From Amycolatopsis acidiphila (GTDB lineage: Bacteria; Actinomycetota; Actinomycetes; Mycobacteriales; Pseudonocardiaceae): a stretch of DNA of 64,000 nucleotides. Below the pieces are notes generated by a model. The model did no database searches, had not been told where the DNA came from, and saw nothing but the letters and a program-made list of their open reading frames with translations. The stretch spans positions 1,550,001-1,614,000 of the forward strand of contig NZ_CP090063.1 in assembly GCF_021391495.1 (NCBI RefSeq). Direction: 5' to 3'. Positions 24,030-33,964 of the stretch are shown here, in pieces. Positions within the stretch are counted from its first letter, which is position 1; every line of letters starts with the position of its first letter. Position numbers and translations under genes: made by a program.

Positions 24030-25049
24030 TCAGCGCCTCCGCAGTGCCGGGTCGAGCAGTGCGGGCGGGGTGTCGTGTTTCTCGTGTGCGGCGAGGTCGA
24101 CGCCGGGAGGGACGATCGAGTCGATCGCGTCGAGCACGTCGGCGGAGAGCACGGTGTCCGCAGCGGCGAGCTGCGAGTGCAGGTGATCCATGGTGCGAGG
24201 ACCGATGATCGCGCTCGTCACGGCGGGATGCGCGGTGACGAAGCCGAGGGCGAGCTGAATCATCGTCAGGCCGGCGTCGTCGGCGACCTTGGCCAGTTGC
24301 TCGACGGCGTCGAGTTTGGCCCGGTTGGCGGGAATGGTGGTGTCGAAGCGTTCCGGCAGGACTGTCGAGCGGTTGGTGGTGATCTCCCTGCCCTCGCGGA
24401 TCGCGCCCGACAGCCAGCCCGAGGCCAACGGACTCCACGCCAGCACGCCGAGGCCGTACTGCTCGGTCACGGGCAGCACGTGGGCCTCGATCGCGCGCTG
24501 CAGGATCGAGTAGCCGGGCTGTTCGGTGACGTAGCGGCCCAGGTGGTTCTCCCGGGCGGCCCACTGGGCTTGCACGATGCGGTACGCGGGAAACGTCGAG
24601 GAGCCGAAGTAGCGGATCTTCCCCGCGCGCTGCAGGTCGGTCAGCGCCGACAGCGTTTCCTCGTCGCTGGTCGCCGGGTCCCACCGGTGGATCTGGTAGA
24701 GATCGACGTGCTCGACGCCCAGCCGGCGCAGGCTGTTGTCCAGCGCGGTGACCAGCCAGCGGCGGGAACTGCCCTGGTGGTTGCGTTCCTCGTCCATCGG
24801 CAGGGTCGCCTTCGTCGCGAGCACGATGTCGTCGCGGCGGCCGGCGATGGCCCTGCCGACCATTTCCTCCGACTCGCCCTGGCTGTATCTGTCGGCGGTG
24901 TCGATGAGGTTGATCCCGGCCGCCAGCGCGGCGTCCACGATGGCGGTGGCCTCGTCCTGGGTGGTGCGCCCGTTGCTGCCGAAGTTCATCGCGCCGAGCA
25001 CGAGGGTGCTGACCTGTACGCCGGTGCGGCCCAAGGTGCGGTACTGCAT
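24030..25049 (-). CDS. Aldo/keto reductase
   Basis: 339 residues. The NADPH-dependent AKR barrel is clear: MQYRTLGRTGVQVSTLVLGAMNFG, catalytic region NLIDTADRYSQGESEEMVGRAI (Asp and Tyr), Lys in VLATKATLP, His in VDLYQIHRWDP, and cofactor region SAIIGPRTMDHLHSQLAA. The upstream in-frame extension is not needed: ATG 25049 is preceded by GGAGGGACAGTC, a good ribosome site. It is the first gene of a two-gene operon with the LLM oxidoreductase and faces away from the TetR gene, whose presumed operators lie in between. Confidence 0.92.
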   Translation of the reverse strand: MQYRTLGRTGVQVSTLVLGAMNFGSNGRTTQDEATAIVDAALAAGINLIDTADRYSQGESEEMVGRAIAGRRDDIVLATKATLPMDEERNHQGSSRRWLVTALDNSLRRLGVEHVDLYQIHRWDPATSDEETLSALTDLQRAGKIRYFGSSTFPAYRIVQAQWAARENHLGRYVTEQPGYSILQRAIEAHVLPVTEQYGLGVLAWSPLASGWLSGAIREGREITTNRSTVLPERFDTTIPANRAKLDAVEQLAKVADDAGLTMIQLALGFVTAHPAVTSAIIGPRTMDHLHSQLAAADTVLSADVLDAIDSIVPPGVDLAAHEKHDTPPALLDPALRRR

Positions 25050-25106
25050 GACTGTCCCTCCAGAGGTGGGGTGGTTCCGGCCCGGTTGTTCTGGCATCCT
25101 GGACAA

Positions 25107-25150
25107 ACGGATCCGTGTTCCGGTACCTAACATACGGAACACGGTTCCGT
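25107..25150. promoter_or_regulatory. Two candidate TetR operators
   Basis: Between the divergent AKR and TetR genes lie ACGGATCCGT (25107-25116, a perfect palindrome) and ACGGAAC-ACG-GTTCCGT (25134-25150, 7-bp arms). Both share the ACGGA/TCCGT half sites, as expected for two sites of one regulator controlling both promoters. Confidence 0.65.
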
Positions 25151-25172
25151 TTGCCAAGTGATGGAGGTGGCA

Positions 25173-25760
25173 GTGGCCGAGACCGACAGCGGATCGGGGT
25201 CGTCAGCCCCGCGGAAGCGGGCCGACGCCCGGCGCAACGAGCAGCGGCTGCTGGACGTGGCGGCCGCGGCGTTCGTCGCTTCCGGCGTCGAAGTGCCGGT
25301 GCGTGAAATCGCCGCCAAGGCAGGCGTCGGCGTCGGCACGATCTACCGCCACTTCCCGACGCGAGCCGACCTCATCGTCGCCGTCTACCGGCGCCAGGTC
25401 GAGGCATGCGCGGAGGCCGGCCCGAGACTGCTGGCGGAAAGCAGCACACCGCACGCGGCCCTGGCGCGCTGGATCAACCTCTTCGTCGACTTCGTGGTCA
25501 CCAAGCACGGCCTCGCCGGGGCGCTGCAGTCCGGTGACGCGGCCTTCGAGACTCTGCACACCTTTTTCCTCGACCGGCTCGTGCCGGCGTGCGCGCAGCT
25601 GCTCGACGCCGCGGCCGAGGCGGGCGAGATCCAGCCTGACGTGGACGCCTACGAACTGCTGCGTGGGGTCGGAAATCTCTGTATCGGCGCGGAGAACAAC
25701 TCCCGCTACGACGCGCGTCGCCTGGTCGGACTTCTCATCGCGGGACTGCGCGTTCACTAG
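25173..25760 (+). CDS. TetR/AcrR family transcriptional regulator
   Basis: 195 residues. The TetR HTH is RRNEQRLLDVAAAAFVASGVEVPVREIAAKAGVGVGTIYRHFPTRADLIVAVYRRQVEA, followed by an all-helical ligand domain of the kind with LLDAAAEAGEIQPDVDAYELLRGVGNLC. Start choice: GTG 25158 and ATG 25161 are in frame, but GTG 25173 has GGAGG 5 nt upstream, so I prefer it. It faces away from the AKR-LLM operon and is its likely repressor through the two palindromes in the gap. Confidence 0.9.
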   Translation: MAETDSGSGSSAPRKRADARRNEQRLLDVAAAAFVASGVEVPVREIAAKAGVGVGTIYRHFPTRADLIVAVYRRQVEACAEAGPRLLAESSTPHAALARWINLFVDFVVTKHGLAGALQSGDAAFETLHTFFLDRLVPACAQLLDAAAEAGEIQPDVDAYELLRGVGNLCIGAENNSRYDARRLVGLLIAGLRVH

Positions 25761-26018
25761 GCAGCTCCACGCGCGCTGGATTTACGAGGACATGGCGGGA
25801 GTCCGTGGACCGAGGAGTACTCGCCGGAGTCGTTCCGGTCCGTGGTGCGGCTTTTCCGTGCCACGGTCGAGCACACGCCCTCACTCCGTTTCCCTTGCGG
25901 GAAAGAATCATGGACAGGACCGCTGCCTGGGTACCGGATCACCCACCGTCCACAGGGGAAGCTCGTGAGGACTTCCTGCTCTAGAACCGGCGGCGGCGCT
26001 TGGTGTGTGCTGGCTCAC

Positions 26019-27389
26019 ATGACCGCTTCGAGCATCGACAGGTTACGCGAACAGGTTCGCGGTGTGGTGATCACTCGCGACGACGAGAGGTACGACGAGG
26101 CGCGAAGAGTGCACAACGCCATGATCGACCGCCGGCCGCGGGTGGTCGTCCGTCCCGCCAACGCCGGTGACGTCATGGCCACGGTGAATTTCGCGCGCGA
26201 CAACGACCTCGAGCTCGCGATCCGCGGCGGCGGACACAGCGTGCCAGGATTCGGCACGTGCGACGACGGGGTGGTCGTGGACTTCTCGTCGATGCGGGGC
26301 GTCCGGGTCGATCCCGCGAGCCGCACCGCGCGCGCCGAAGGAGGCGCCACGTGGGCCGACTTCAACGCGGCGACGCACGCCTTCGGCCTCGCCACGACCG
26401 GCGGCATCATCTCGACCACGGGCGTCTCCGGTCTCACCCTCGGGGGTGGGATCGGCTATCTGGCCCGCGGTGCCGGGCTTTCCTGCGACAACCTCATCGC
26501 CGCGGACGTGGTCACCGCCGACGGCCGGTTCCTCGTCGCGAACGAGCACGAGAACGAGGACCTGTTCTGGGCGCTGCGCGGCGGTGGCGGGAACTTCGGC
26601 GTCGTCGTGTCGTTCGAGTTCCAGCTGCAGCCGGTCGCCCAGATCTACGGCGGGCCGATGCTGTTCGAGCTCGACGCGGCCGCGGACCTGCTGGGCTTCT
26701 ACCGTGAGTTCATCGCGGACGCACCCGAGCAGTTCGGCGGTTTCCCGGCGTTCCAGATCGCGCCGCCGCTGCCGTTCATCCCGGAGAACCGCCACGGCGA
26801 GCCGTTCGCGTTGTTCGTTTCGTGCTGGTCCGGTCCGGTGGAGGAGGGCGAGCAGGCGCTCAAACCGTTGCGGGACGTGGCGCCCGTGGTCGCCGAGCAC
26901 GTCGGCCCGATGCCCTACCCGGCGCTGAACGCAGCCTTCGACGGCCTCGTGCCACCGGGACTGCAGCACTACTGGAAGGCGAACTTCGTCACCGAGCTGA
27001 CCGATGACGCGATCGCCGCGCACCTGGAGCACGGCCCGAAACTGCCCGCGGTCAACTCGACCGTGCACATCTATCCCATCAACGGCGCCTGCCACCGGGT
27101 CGGCTCCGACGAGACCGCCTTCGCCTACCGCGATGCGAACTTCGCCACGGTCATCGCCGGCATGTGGCCCGATCCGGCGGAGAACGACGCGAACGTGCAG
27201 TGGGTGCGCGACTACTACGCCGCCACGGCGCCGTATTCGGAGGAAGGCGGCTACATCAACTTCATGGCCGGAGACGACCAGGACCGCATCCGCGCCAACT
27301 ACCGGGGCAACTACGACCGGCTCGTCGAGGTCAAGAAACGGTACGACCCGGACAATCTGTTCCACCTGAACCAGAACATCAAGCCGTAG
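26019..27389 (+). CDS. FAD-linked oxidase, berberine-bridge-enzyme type
   Basis: 456 residues. An FAD_binding_4 domain (RPRVVVRPANAGDVMATVNFARDNDLELAIRGGGHSVPGFGTCDDG; TTGGIISTTGVSGLTLGGGIGYLARGAGLSCDNL) precedes a C-terminal BBE segment (YINFMAGDD; RANYRGNYDRLVEVKKRYDPDNLFHLNQNI). His73 (GGGHS) is the usual covalent flavin ligand; the second ligand, a Cys in bicovalent enzymes, is not found (STTGVSG), so single attachment is likely. Such enzymes oxidise sugars, alcohols or secondary metabolites. No signal peptide is seen at ATG 26019. The 258-bp gap before it holds no gene I can name. Confidence 0.9.
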   Translation: MTASSIDRLREQVRGVVITRDDERYDEARRVHNAMIDRRPRVVVRPANAGDVMATVNFARDNDLELAIRGGGHSVPGFGTCDDGVVVDFSSMRGVRVDPASRTARAEGGATWADFNAATHAFGLATTGGIISTTGVSGLTLGGGIGYLARGAGLSCDNLIAADVVTADGRFLVANEHENEDLFWALRGGGGNFGVVVSFEFQLQPVAQIYGGPMLFELDAAADLLGFYREFIADAPEQFGGFPAFQIAPPLPFIPENRHGEPFALFVSCWSGPVEEGEQALKPLRDVAPVVAEHVGPMPYPALNAAFDGLVPPGLQHYWKANFVTELTDDAIAAHLEHGPKLPAVNSTVHIYPINGACHRVGSDETAFAYRDANFATVIAGMWPDPAENDANVQWVRDYYAATAPYSEEGGYINFMAGDDQDRIRANYRGNYDRLVEVKKRYDPDNLFHLNQNIKP

Positions 27390-27430
27390 CTTCACGGTAT
27401 CCGCATACTGCCGGTGCTTTGCTGATCCGG

Positions 27431-28858
27431 ATGAGCAAGTCCCGATCCGTCAGCGTCACCGGCAGGACCGCGGTGGCGCTGGTGTCCCTCCTGGTGTTCG
27501 GTGCCACCTGGCTGGGCTGGTCCCAGGTGAACCGGCTGACCAGCGGACTGTCCACGGCCGACGTGCTCGACCCCGGCGCGACGGGCACGACGGGGGAACA
27601 GAACATCCTGCTCGTCGGTCTGGACACCCGGACCGACGCGCAGGGCGACCCCCTGCCCGCGGACCTGTTGGACCAGCTGCACGCCGGGAACGCGAGCGAC
27701 GGTGGCGACAACACGGACACGATGATCCTCATCCACATCCCCGCCGGCGGCGCGAACGCCGTCGCCTTCTCGATCCCGCGCGACTCCTACGTCCAGCTCG
27801 CCGGTGGCTACGGCAAGCACAAGATCAATTCCGCGTACACCTACGCGCAGGTTGCCGCCGGGAACAAGCTGCGGGCGCAGGGAGTGAGCGGTGCGCAGCT
27901 GAACGTCCAGGCGGCGCAGGCGGGGGCGAAGAACGCGATCCAGACCGTCGAGCAGCTGACCGGCCTGACCGTGAACCACTTCGCGTCGGTGAACCTGGTC
28001 GGGTTCTACGACATCAGCGAGGCGATCGGCGGCGTGCCGGTGTGCCTCAACGCGCCCGTGCACGACTCCTACTCCGGCGCGAACTTCCCGGCGGGCGAGC
28101 AGACGATCTCCGGTTCGCAGGCGCTCGCCTTCGTGCGCCAGCGGCACGGGCTGCCGAACGGGGACCTCGACCGGATCCGGCGGCAGCAGGCGTTCATGGC
28201 GAGCATGGCGCACACCGTGCTGTCTGCGGGCACGCTCACCGACCCGACGAAACTGGGCAACCTGATCGACGCGGTGAAGAAGACCGTCACGATCGACCAG
28301 GGCTGGGACGTGTTCTCCTTCGCGCAGCAGCTGCAGAGCATGAGCTCCGGGAAGATCCGCTTCCAGACCATCCCGGTGGGCGATCCCGACCTCAAGACAG
28401 CGGACGGGGACTCGGTGCAGGTCGACCCCGCGCAGGTCCGGTCGGCCATCCAGCAGGCGATCGGCGGTCCGGCACCGTCCACAGTGGTGCCCACCGCGGC
28501 TGTACGGACGAGCGCGGGCGTGGTCGTCGACGTGGAGAACGCGAGCGGCGCGGACGGGCTCGCGGCCCGGGTGTCACAGCAGCTGGGTGGGCTCGGGTTC
28601 ACGACCGGTGCCGTGGCCAACGTCCCGGCCCGGCGCACCACGGTCGTCGACTACGCGGCAGGGGAGCGGACGGAAGCCGAGCAGGTGGCGCAGTTCCTCG
28701 GCAGGGGCGTCCGCGCGGTCGCCGACTCGGCGTTGCACAGCGGTCACGTGCGGGTCTACCTCGGCACGGACTACCAGGGGCAGGAAAGCCCGGCACCGGC
28801 GCCGCCCTCGAGCGCGGCGCCGGCGATCACCGCGGGCGGTGCGAACTGCGTCAACTAG
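27431..28858 (+). CDS. LytR-CpsA-Psr (LCP) family glycopolymer transferase with LytR_C domain
   Basis: 475 residues. One N-terminal membrane segment (TAVALVSLLVFGATWLGW) anchors an extracellular LCP domain: QNILLVGLDTRTD, NTDTMILIHI, AFSIPRDSYVQL, KINSAYTYA, and QALAFVRQRHGLPNGDLDRIRRQQAFM with the pyrophosphate-binding Arg residues. A LytR_C domain (VVVDVENASGADGLAARVSQQLGGLGFTTG) and a Pro/Ala tail ending NCVN follow. LCP enzymes move polyprenyl-linked glycopolymers (arabinogalactan in related actinobacteria) to peptidoglycan. ATG 27431 replaces a long non-coding extension. It directly precedes the leucine locus. Confidence 0.93.
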   Translation: MSKSRSVSVTGRTAVALVSLLVFGATWLGWSQVNRLTSGLSTADVLDPGATGTTGEQNILLVGLDTRTDAQGDPLPADLLDQLHAGNASDGGDNTDTMILIHIPAGGANAVAFSIPRDSYVQLAGGYGKHKINSAYTYAQVAAGNKLRAQGVSGAQLNVQAAQAGAKNAIQTVEQLTGLTVNHFASVNLVGFYDISEAIGGVPVCLNAPVHDSYSGANFPAGEQTISGSQALAFVRQRHGLPNGDLDRIRRQQAFMASMAHTVLSAGTLTDPTKLGNLIDAVKKTVTIDQGWDVFSFAQQLQSMSSGKIRFQTIPVGDPDLKTADGDSVQVDPAQVRSAIQQAIGGPAPSTVVPTAAVRTSAGVVVDVENASGADGLAARVSQQLGGLGFTTGAVANVPARRTTVVDYAAGERTEAEQVAQFLGRGVRAVADSALHSGHVRVYLGTDYQGQESPAPAPPSSAAPAITAGGANCVN

Positions 28859-28951
28859 CGTCCACTGTGGTCCAGGAACGCCGGGAGCGCGGCACAAGAT
28901 GCGGAGCTACCGGGCACGCCGGGCCTGACACCTTGTGGTGCGCGCCTTCCT

Positions 28952-29671
28952 TCAGAGCCGTTCCTGCAGGGCCTCCGCCGCCGCGAGGAGGTCCGCCGCC
29001 CAGCGGGCGCCCGGTTTGCGGCCGATCCGTTCCACCGGCCCGGACACCGACACCGCCGCGATGACCGCGCCCGCGGAATCCCGTACGGGAGCCGAAACGC
29101 TCGCTACTCCTGGCTCCCGCTCGGCGACGCTTTGTGCCCACCCCCGCCTGCGGACCTCGAGCAGGGTCCGTTCCCCGAACACCGCGTCCGCCAGGATCGC
29201 GCGCTGGGTATGCGGATCCGACCACGCGGCCAGCACCTTCGCCCCGGAGCCCGCCGTCATCTGCAGCCGCGAGCCGATCGGGACGGTGTCGCGCAGCCCG
29301 CTCGTCGGCTCGGAAGTCGCGACGCAGATGCGCTGCACGCCGTCCCGCCGGTAGAGCTGAACGCTTTCCCCCGTGATGTCCCGGAGCTTCGGCAGCACCG
29401 AGCCGGCGGCGTCGAGCAGTGGATCCGTGGTGCCACCGGCGAGTTCGGCGAGCGCCGCGCCGGGGCGCCACCGGCCGTCGGGGCCACGGCGCAACAACCG
29501 GTGGACCTCGAGGCCGACGGCGAGCCGATGCGCGGTCGCCCGCGGCAGACCGGTGCGGGCGCACAGTTCGGCGAGCCCGCACGGATCCTCGGCGACGGCC
29601 TGCAGTACCGCCACGGCCTTGTCGAGAACACCAATACCGCTGTGCTGGTTGGAAGGGCTATGCTGTCCCAC
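28952..29671 (-). CDS. ndgR: IclR-family regulator of leucine biosynthesis (NdgR/LtbR type)
   Basis: 239 residues. The N-terminal HTH ([49 protein letters not shown]) and C-terminal effector domain ([71 protein letters not shown]) are those of the IclR regulator that lies divergent to leuC in most actinobacteria. There it controls leuCD and other amino-acid genes in response to leucine-pathway signals. Two inverted repeats in the 141-bp gap to leuC are candidate binding sites. The short Ser/Gln/His-rich N-terminus fits the family. Confidence 0.9.
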   Translation of the reverse strand: MGQHSPSNQHSGIGVLDKAVAVLQAVAEDPCGLAELCARTGLPRATAHRLAVGLEVHRLLRRGPDGRWRPGAALAELAGGTTDPLLDAAGSVLPKLRDITGESVQLYRRDGVQRICVATSEPTSGLRDTVPIGSRLQMTAGSGAKVLAAWSDPHTQRAILADAVFGERTLLEVRRRGWAQSVAEREPGVASVSAPVRDSAGAVIAAVSVSGPVERIGRKPGARWAADLLAAAEALQERL

Positions 29672-29683
29672 GAAGCGATACTA

Positions 29684-29718
29684 ACTTCCCGAACTCTGGG
29701 AAGTCCACTATATGGGAC
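29684..29718. promoter_or_regulatory. Candidate NdgR/LtbR operators in the leuC promoter
   Basis: Two overlapping inverted repeats lie between the divergent regulator and leuC: ACTTCCC-GAACTCT-GGGAAGT (29684-29704, perfect 7-bp arms) and GTCCACTATATGGGAC (29703-29718, GTCC/GGAC arms around TATA). They are 13 bp and ~30 bp from the regulator start and ~95 bp before leuC, fitting autoregulation plus leuCD control. Confidence 0.6.
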
Positions 29719-29812
29719 ACATCGAACTCGAGCTGCGGTCCTGCGCGGCTCGAAGAGCGGGCCGAAGATCGAGTTCCTTTGCTCCCAACCAAGCTCTTTG
29801 GGAGGAGCGCAG

Positions 29813-31243
<1,431 letters not shown>

Positions 31244-31286
31244 CGGGCAGACCTGATCCGAACGACGAAGGAGTACCGAACCCACC

Positions 31287-31889
31287 ATGGAGCCGTTCAA
31301 GACCCACACCGGCGTCGGGGTCCCGCTGCGCCGGTCCAACGTGGACACTGACCAGATCATCCCCGCCGTCTACCTCAAGCGCGTCAGCCGCACCGGTTTC
31401 GAGGACGGGCTGTTCGCCGCCTGGCGCTCTGACGAGCACTTCATCCTCAACTCCGAGCCGTTCAAGTCCGGCAGCGTGCTGGTCGCCGGGCCGGACTTCG
31501 GCACCGGATCCTCGCGCGAACACGCTGTCTGGGCACTGCTGGACTACGGGTTCCGGGTCGTCATCTCGGCCCGGTTCGCCGACATCTTCCGCGGCAACTC
31601 CGGCAAGGGGGGCCTGCTGGCCGCCCAGTGCGAGCAGATGGACGTCGAACAGCTGTGGAAGATCCTCGAGAACGACCCCGGCACGGAGGTCTCGGTGGAC
31701 CTCGAGGAGAAGACCGTGCGGGCCAAGGACTTCGTCGCGAGCTTCTCGATCGACGACTACACCCGCTGGCGGCTGCTCGAGGGACTCGATGACATCGCTC
31801 TCACCCTGCGCCACGCCGAGGAGATCGACACCTTCGAGTCGCAGCGTCCCAACTGGAAGCCGGTGACCCTGCCCGAGGTCGCCTACTGA
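31287..31889 (+). CDS. leuD: 3-isopropylmalate dehydratase small subunit
   Basis: 200 residues. The swivel domain is complete: [74 protein letters not shown] and the C-terminal [32 protein letters not shown]. It pairs with LeuC to form the active dehydratase. A GAAGGAG ribosome site lies 13 nt before the ATG, and the short gap after leuC marks one transcript. As in mycobacteria, hupB follows. Confidence 0.98.
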   Translation: MEPFKTHTGVGVPLRRSNVDTDQIIPAVYLKRVSRTGFEDGLFAAWRSDEHFILNSEPFKSGSVLVAGPDFGTGSSREHAVWALLDYGFRVVISARFADIFRGNSGKGGLLAAQCEQMDVEQLWKILENDPGTEVSVDLEEKTVRAKDFVASFSIDDYTRWRLLEGLDDIALTLRHAEEIDTFESQRPNWKPVTLPEVAY

Positions 31890-32106
31890 GCACAGATTCC
31901 CTGCTCAGCAAGGGAATCGAATACTCGCCACACGACGCCGAACGGCGCGCGGAAGCCCCCTCGGGGGTCGCTCGGAGGGCGGAAAGCACCTCCCGAGCCA
32001 GAAAAAATTCCGCGCGCCGTTTGGAATTTCCGGGGGATTGGTAATACCGTGTGCGCAAGTCGGCCGAAGTGGCCGTGTGACAAGTAGTTCTTCATGGAGG
32101 ACTGGA

Positions 32107-32724
32107 ATGGCCAACAAGGCCCAGCTGATCGAGGCGCTCTCCGAGCGTTTGGGCGACAAGAAGGTTGCGTCGGAGGCCGTCGACGGTCTCGTCGACATCA
32201 TCATCCGTACGGTCAACAAGGGCGAGAAGGTGAACATCACCGGCTTCGGTGTGTTCGAGAAGCGTGCCCGTGCCGCCCGTACCGCGCGCAACCCGCGGAC
32301 CGGTGAGACCGTGCGCGTCAAGAAGACCAACGTGCCCGCCTTCCGCGCGGGAACCACGTTCAAGGACGTCATCAGCGGTGCGAAGAAGCTGCCGAAGGCC
32401 ACCGCGGTCAAGCGCGCGACCTCCACGAGCAGCCGCAGCACCGGCACCACCGCTTCGCGGTCCACCACCACGCGTGCCACCGGCACCCGTGCGACGACCG
32501 GCCGCAGCACCGCGACCCGGCCCACCGCCACGCGCAGCACCACCACGCGCACGCGCGCCGCCGCGGCCACCAAGACGGCTGCTGCCCCGAAGACCGCGGC
32601 CAAGTCCACCACGGCCAAGAAGACGACCGCTGCCAAGGCGGCGCCGAAGGCCGCGGCCAGGACCACCGCGAGCAAGACCACCGCGGCGAAGAAGACCACC
32701 ACTTCGCGCGCCAAGAAGAAGTAG
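32107..32724 (+). CDS. hupB: HU-family nucleoid protein with long basic tail
   Basis: 205 residues. Residues 1-90 are a standard HU fold ([67 protein letters not shown]). Residues ~95-205 are a tail made of Thr, Ala, Arg, Ser and Lys with repeated STTT/TRAT blocks turning into PKTAAK/TTAAK-type repeats, like the histone-H1-like tails of mycobacterial HupB and Streptomyces HupS. The tail binds DNA and is a target of lysine modification in relatives. GGAGGACTGGA upstream supports ATG 32107. A perfect 16-bp hairpin terminator follows. Confidence 0.97.
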   Translation: MANKAQLIEALSERLGDKKVASEAVDGLVDIIIRTVNKGEKVNITGFGVFEKRARAARTARNPRTGETVRVKKTNVPAFRAGTTFKDVISGAKKLPKATAVKRATSTSSRSTGTTASRSTTTRATGTRATTGRSTATRPTATRSTTTRTRAAAATKTAAAPKTAAKSTTAKKTTAAKAAPKAAARTTASKTTAAKKTTTSRAKKK

Positions 32725-32754
32725 TAGTAGCCCGTTCACTCGAACGGCTTCCCG

Positions 32755-32789
32755 GCAGGGCCCCCGCGAATCCTTCGCGGGGGCCCTGC
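32755..32789 (+). terminator. hupB terminator
   Basis: A perfect 16-bp stem (GCAGGGCCCCCGCGAA at 32755-32770 and 32774-32789) with a 3-nt loop starts 30 bp after the hupB stop. Confidence 0.9.
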
Positions 32790-33034
32790 GGCATTCCAGG
32801 GCACTCGCCGGGTCGGGGTGGGGTCGGCCTACCTCAGCTGCGCATTCGCCCGCTCAGGCCCGTTCTGAGGCTTCTACGGCCCGGATCACCGGCGCCCCGC
32901 TACGGGCCGATCGGACGGGGATCCCGTTTCCGCCGCGGTGCGGACAAGCCCCGGGAGGCCGAGTGCGGCTTTCCCGAAATGGCCTCCCGGGCCCTTTCCG
33001 CCCGGGCCGGGAACACCAATACGAATACGCCCAC
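32790..33034. other. Intergenic gap between convergent hupB and mutT1
   Basis: With the hupB terminator this gap totals 310 bp. It contains a second hairpin, CCCGGGAGGCC (32950-32960) pairing with 32981-32991 around a 20-nt loop, positioned to end mutT1 transcription from the other strand. I see no gene or gene relic here. Confidence 0.6.
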
Positions 33035-33964
33035 TCAAGATCGGGCGGGCAGCGGATGAGGCAATGCGGTCGGGTAGTAGTCCGCCGCCGCCAGCCGCGG
33101 TCCGCCATTCGATTCGGCGACGCGGAACGACAGCACCCACACCGAACCCTTCTTACTCGGCGTACCGCCGCCCTTGCCCGTCGGCAGTGCCACGCCCGCC
33201 TGTGCGGCCAGCGCGGACACGACCCCCGGGATCACCCCGCCCTGGCTGCACACCACCGGAGTTCCGCCGCCCGCGGCGATCGCCAGCAGCCGCGAAAGCC
33301 CACGCGCCGGGTCGCCCCAGTAGTCTTCCTCGGCCAGCAGCGGCTCCTGCGCGACCTCCACGCCGAGATCCTCCGCGATCCCCCGCACCGTCTGCACGCA
33401 CCGCAGTCGCGGCGCCGAGAACACCCGATCCACTCCGAACAGCGGCGCGAGCCTCCGGACGGCTTCGGCCTGCTTCCACCCCGCGGGCGAAAGCGGCCGC
33501 AGATCGTCGTCACCGCTCCAGTCCGAGCGCTTGCCCGCCTTGGCATGCCGCACCAGCAGCAGGGTGCTCAGCGACGCCGGCAGGGCCGTGAACGCGCGCA
33601 GCACGTCGACGTCCGTCTCGTAGCTCAGCGCCGACGCGGCTTCCGCCGGTGGCAGCCAACGCAGCGAGTCGACCTCTTCGTTGGGCGTGAAGGCCCCGTC
33701 CGCGGCCGCCGCGCTGTAGTACTCGACGACCTTGTCCCCGGCCGGCACCTGGTACCGCACGGTGCGCAGACGACGGCCGAGGATCGCGCGGAAGCCCGTC
33801 TCCTCGCCGATCTCGCGCACCGCCGCGGCGGGCGGCGTCTCACCGGGATCGAGCTTTCCCTTGGGCAGCGACCAATCGTCGTACCGCGGCCGGTGCGCGA
33901 CGGCGACTTCAACGCCGTCCCCCCGGTCACGCCACAGCACTGCCCCCGCGGCGGAGATCGTCAC
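33035..33964 (-). CDS. mutT1: Nudix hydrolase plus histidine phosphatase (MutT1 type)
   Basis: 309 residues in two domains. Residues ~1-135 are Nudix with the box [23 protein letters not shown]. Residues ~140-309 are a histidine-phosphatase domain starting [34 protein letters not shown], with the RHG-type RHA catalytic His. This architecture is the actinobacterial MutT1, which sanitises 8-oxo-dGTP/8-oxo-GTP and breaks diadenosine polyphosphates. GTG 33964 overlaps the ppk stop (GTGA), so it is coupled to polyphosphate kinase. The neighbours match the mycobacterial order. Confidence 0.95.
   Translation of the reverse strand: MTISAAGAVLWRDRGDGVEVAVAHRPRYDDWSLPKGKLDPGETPPAAAVREIGEETGFRAILGRRLRTVRYQVPAGDKVVEYYSAAAADGAFTPNEEVDSLRWLPPAEAASALSYETDVDVLRAFTALPASLSTLLLVRHAKAGKRSDWSGDDDLRPLSPAGWKQAEAVRRLAPLFGVDRVFSAPRLRCVQTVRGIAEDLGVEVAQEPLLAEEDYWGDPARGLSRLLAIAAGGGTPVVCSQGGVIPGVVSALAAQAGVALPTGKGGGTPSKKGSVWVLSFRVAESNGGPRLAAADYYPTALPHPLPARS

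Noticed and set aside
25761..26018. Plus-strand phrase WTEEYSPESFRSVVRLFRATVEHTPSLRF upstream of the flavoenzyme
   Set aside because: Possibly a gene remnant, but I could not tie it to any family and it is short; left unannotated.
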